In this document: piece after piece, positions 6,213 through 7,617 of the stretch | How the letters are laid out: every line of letters starts with the position of its first letter | How positions within the stretch are numbered: the stretch's first letter is position 1 | Origin: Minisyncoccota bacterium | Lineage (GTDB): Bacteria > Patescibacteriota > Minisyncoccia > Phycocordibacterales > GCA-2747955 | Direction: 5' to 3' | Length of the DNA stretch: 7,617 bases | NCBI GenBank assembly: GCA_938010795.1 | Contig: CALLVB010000021.1 | Span: 1 to 7,617 of the forward strand | The notes under the pieces: generated by a model | The model's input: the letters and a program-made list of their open reading frames with translations, nothing else | Databases searched by the model: none | What the model was told of the DNA's origin: nothing | Made by a program: the position numbers and the translations under genes

Positions 6213-6218
6213 TCTCGT

Positions 6219-6914
6219 ATGAATGCAAAACGACCAGCAGCTGAAACACTGCCTGATTTTCAAAAAATTACCCTTAAAGAAAAAGTACATGAGTATGATG
6301 ACGTGTATACTTTTACCTTTACTCCTTCAAAGGAAGTTATATATACACCCGGAGATGCTATTCACCTACGGGCTGACACGATGAAGGAAGGGTCTGGGCG
6401 TCGAGCTAAAAAGATGTCTTTTGCGTCGTCTCCAAGTGATATAGATATCGTATTTAGTATGCGTATTAGAGGAGATAGTGCCTACAAAAGGGCTTTGGGA
6501 TTACTCGAGGTTGGTGAAGAAACATCTATGTTTAAATCTAACGGGTCTTTTCACCTCCCCACTGATGAAAAACATGTAGTTATGTTGGCCGCGGGTGTTG
6601 GAGTAACTCCTTTTGTTTCAATTCTTTCATCTCTTGAACAAGTAGAGCAAGACATAAAACTAATTTATGTTTCTGGAAAAGATTTCTTGTTCCAGGACAT
6701 CCTAACCAATCCTGTTTTTAATCAACAGAAAGTTTCTCGAGATGAATTTAGAGAATCACTATTAGAGACAATTGAAGGTGGAGATGATAATTTCTATATG
6801 ATTTCTGGAGGTGAAGGATTTATTAGAGACAGTTTAGCAATATTACAAGATGCAGGGATTGATGAATCTAGGTTCCTATTAGATCAATTTACTGGGTATG
6901 AGAACTGGTCATAA
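6219..6914 (+). CDS. Ferredoxin-NADP reductase-like FAD/NAD(P)-binding oxidoreductase
   Basis: A 231-residue soluble flavoprotein of the FNR superfamily, which moves electrons between NAD(P)H and a partner through FAD. FAD domain about 12-115: a beta-barrel start, YTPGDAIHL (42-50), then KKMSFASSP (64-72) where most relatives have RxY[ST]xxSxP, then RIRGDSAYKRAL (82-93). The Arg-to-Lys and Tyr-to-Met changes in the FAD motif are unusual. NAD(P) domain about 118-231: LAAGVGVTPFVSIL (123-136), MISGGEGFIRDSL (194-206) where CG is more usual than SG, and the terminal DQFTGY (222-227) seen in this group. No iron-sulfur, haem or membrane domain is present, so the electron partner is separate and unknown. 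It is the only rightward gene here and converges on the dehydrogenase, with a 30-bp gap between stops. Superfamily is sure; the specific function is not. Confidence 0.85.
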   Translation: MNAKRPAAETLPDFQKITLKEKVHEYDDVYTFTFTPSKEVIYTPGDAIHLRADTMKEGSGRRAKKMSFASSPSDIDIVFSMRIRGDSAYKRALGLLEVGEETSMFKSNGSFHLPTDEKHVVMLAAGVGVTPFVSILSSLEQVEQDIKLIYVSGKDFLFQDILTNPVFNQQKVSRDEFRESLLETIEGGDDNFYMISGGEGFIRDSLAILQDAGIDESRFLLDQFTGYENWS

Positions 6915-6944
6915 AAGTTCGGACTTCCTCCCATAAGGTATTTT

Positions 6945-7617
6945 TTATTTAGTAATCTTTTGCAAAATATCTTGACACGTACTGACTAGTTCTTTTATCT
7001 TATCGGCATCATAAGCATCAGGATGAGTCCGAGAAAAGTCACCTGTGTCATTGTCGAAATACAGGTCTGTATACCCTTCTGGATAATTAAGTGCGATATC
7101 GACCAAACAGTTCGAACCCTTGCTCACAGGTGACCGGTGAGAACCAAAAGCTTCACTAACCATGCTTGTGTTAAGAAGTGACCCTGGATTCACAGCCACA
7201 GACTCAATCCCAGAGTAAGGATCTTGCAACCATTTGGTCCACATGGTTAAAGCTAACTTACTTTGTGCATATGCAGACATATCATCAAGATCTTGACTAC
7301 CCCTAAGAACTTCAAGAGATACTTCTGTTTGAGCAGCTGAACTCAGATTAATAATTCTAGGTTGAGATGACTTACTTAGAATAGGTATTATTTGTTCTGT
7401 TAAATATATAGGCGCGAGTAAATTAACCATAAATCTCATATCGATACCTGAACTAGCATACTCTTGTTGTACTTTTAAAACACCCGCGTTATTTATAAAA
7501 ACATCAATATGATCAATTTTTGAAATAATCTCTCGAGATAGTTGAGATATTTGGATCATGTCTGATAAGTCACCAACGAACCCCTGAATATTCTGATTAC
7601 CTGTTTCTTTCTGCACA
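6945..7617 (-). CDS. Short-chain dehydrogenase/reductase (N-terminus outside window)
   Basis: An NAD(P)-dependent oxidoreductase of the classical SDR family. The frame is open to the right edge, and the first visible codon (GTG at 7616) is not a believable start: the TGxxxGIG dinucleotide-binding motif and roughly 50-60 N-terminal residues are missing. Numbering from that codon, the visible parts are GDLSD (15-19), INNAGVL (41-47), MVNLLAP (63-69) with the catalytic Asn, INLSS (89-93) with the Ser, YAQSK (116-120) giving the Tyr-xxx-Lys pair, and VNPGSLLNT (142-150). The pattern resembles retinol dehydrogenase/WW-oxidoreductase-like SDRs, but the substrate cannot be told. There is no convincing terminator in the 30 bp shared with the flavoprotein gene, only a 4-bp AAGT-TCGG-ACTT hairpin (6915-6926). 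Confidence 0.9.
   Translation of the reverse strand, partial: VQKETGNQNIQGFVGDLSDMIQISQLSREIISKIDHIDVFINNAGVLKVQQEYASSGIDMRFMVNLLAPIYLTEQIIPILSKSSQPRIINLSSAAQTEVSLEVLRGSQDLDDMSAYAQSKLALTMWTKWLQDPYSGIESVAVNPGSLLNTSMVSEAFGSHRSPVSKGSNCLVDIALNYPEGYTDLYFDNDTGDFSRTHPDAYDADKIKELVSTCQDILQKITK

Noticed and set aside
6915..6944. Bidirectional terminator between the convergent genes
   Set aside because: The only hairpin has a 4-bp stem (AAGT/ACTT) and no proper T-tract beside it, too weak to call.
7614..7616. GTG at the right edge as start of the dehydrogenase
   Set aside because: The Rossmann TGxxxGIG region that must precede it is missing, so the gene continues beyond the window.

Overview
The window looks like core chromosome of a small-genome bacterium, most likely a Patescibacteria/CPR member of the Parcubacteria type. 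This placement is inferred from protein character, not from a marker search. The pointers are AT-rich DNA, very short intergenic gaps, a short L32 beginning SSRMRVTKGHT, a divergent class II LysRS, a NusB-Nudix fusion, a CofE-like protein with no other F420 gene nearby, and a type IV pilus platform protein. No mobile element, CRISPR array, tRNA or rRNA was seen.

Layout, left to right. lysS (1-1403, minus) runs off the left edge. A CofE-like ligase (1428-2129, minus) lies directly upstream of it. A 154-bp gap (2130-2283) holds two terminator hairpins behind greA and the promoter of the CofE-like gene. greA (2284-2754), rnc (2829-3527) and a nusB-Nudix fusion (3544-4443) form a leftward unit read in the order nusB-Nudix, rnc, greA. 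rpmF (4564-4767) is a single-gene unit with its own promoter and terminator. pilC (4859-6064, minus) ends inside its own terminator. A 154-bp divergent gap (6065-6218) leads to a rightward ferredoxin-reductase-like flavoprotein (6219-6914). This converges on a short-chain dehydrogenase (6945-7617, minus) cut by the right edge.

Functionally the left and centre are information processing: Lys-tRNA charging, rRNA transcription antitermination, dsRNA cleavage, transcript rescue and a ribosomal protein. The right end holds a pilus/secretion protein and two oxidoreductases with unknown substrates.

The most striking shared feature is promoter placement. Six genes that appear to head transcription units (lysS, the CofE-like gene, nusB-Nudix, rpmF, pilC and the flavoprotein) each have a good -10 box only 6-10 nt before the ATG. 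Five of the six are extended TGn boxes. No Shine-Dalgarno sequence is visible before these genes. This predicts leaderless or nearly leaderless mRNAs, and it also settles the start codons of nusB-Nudix and rpmF.
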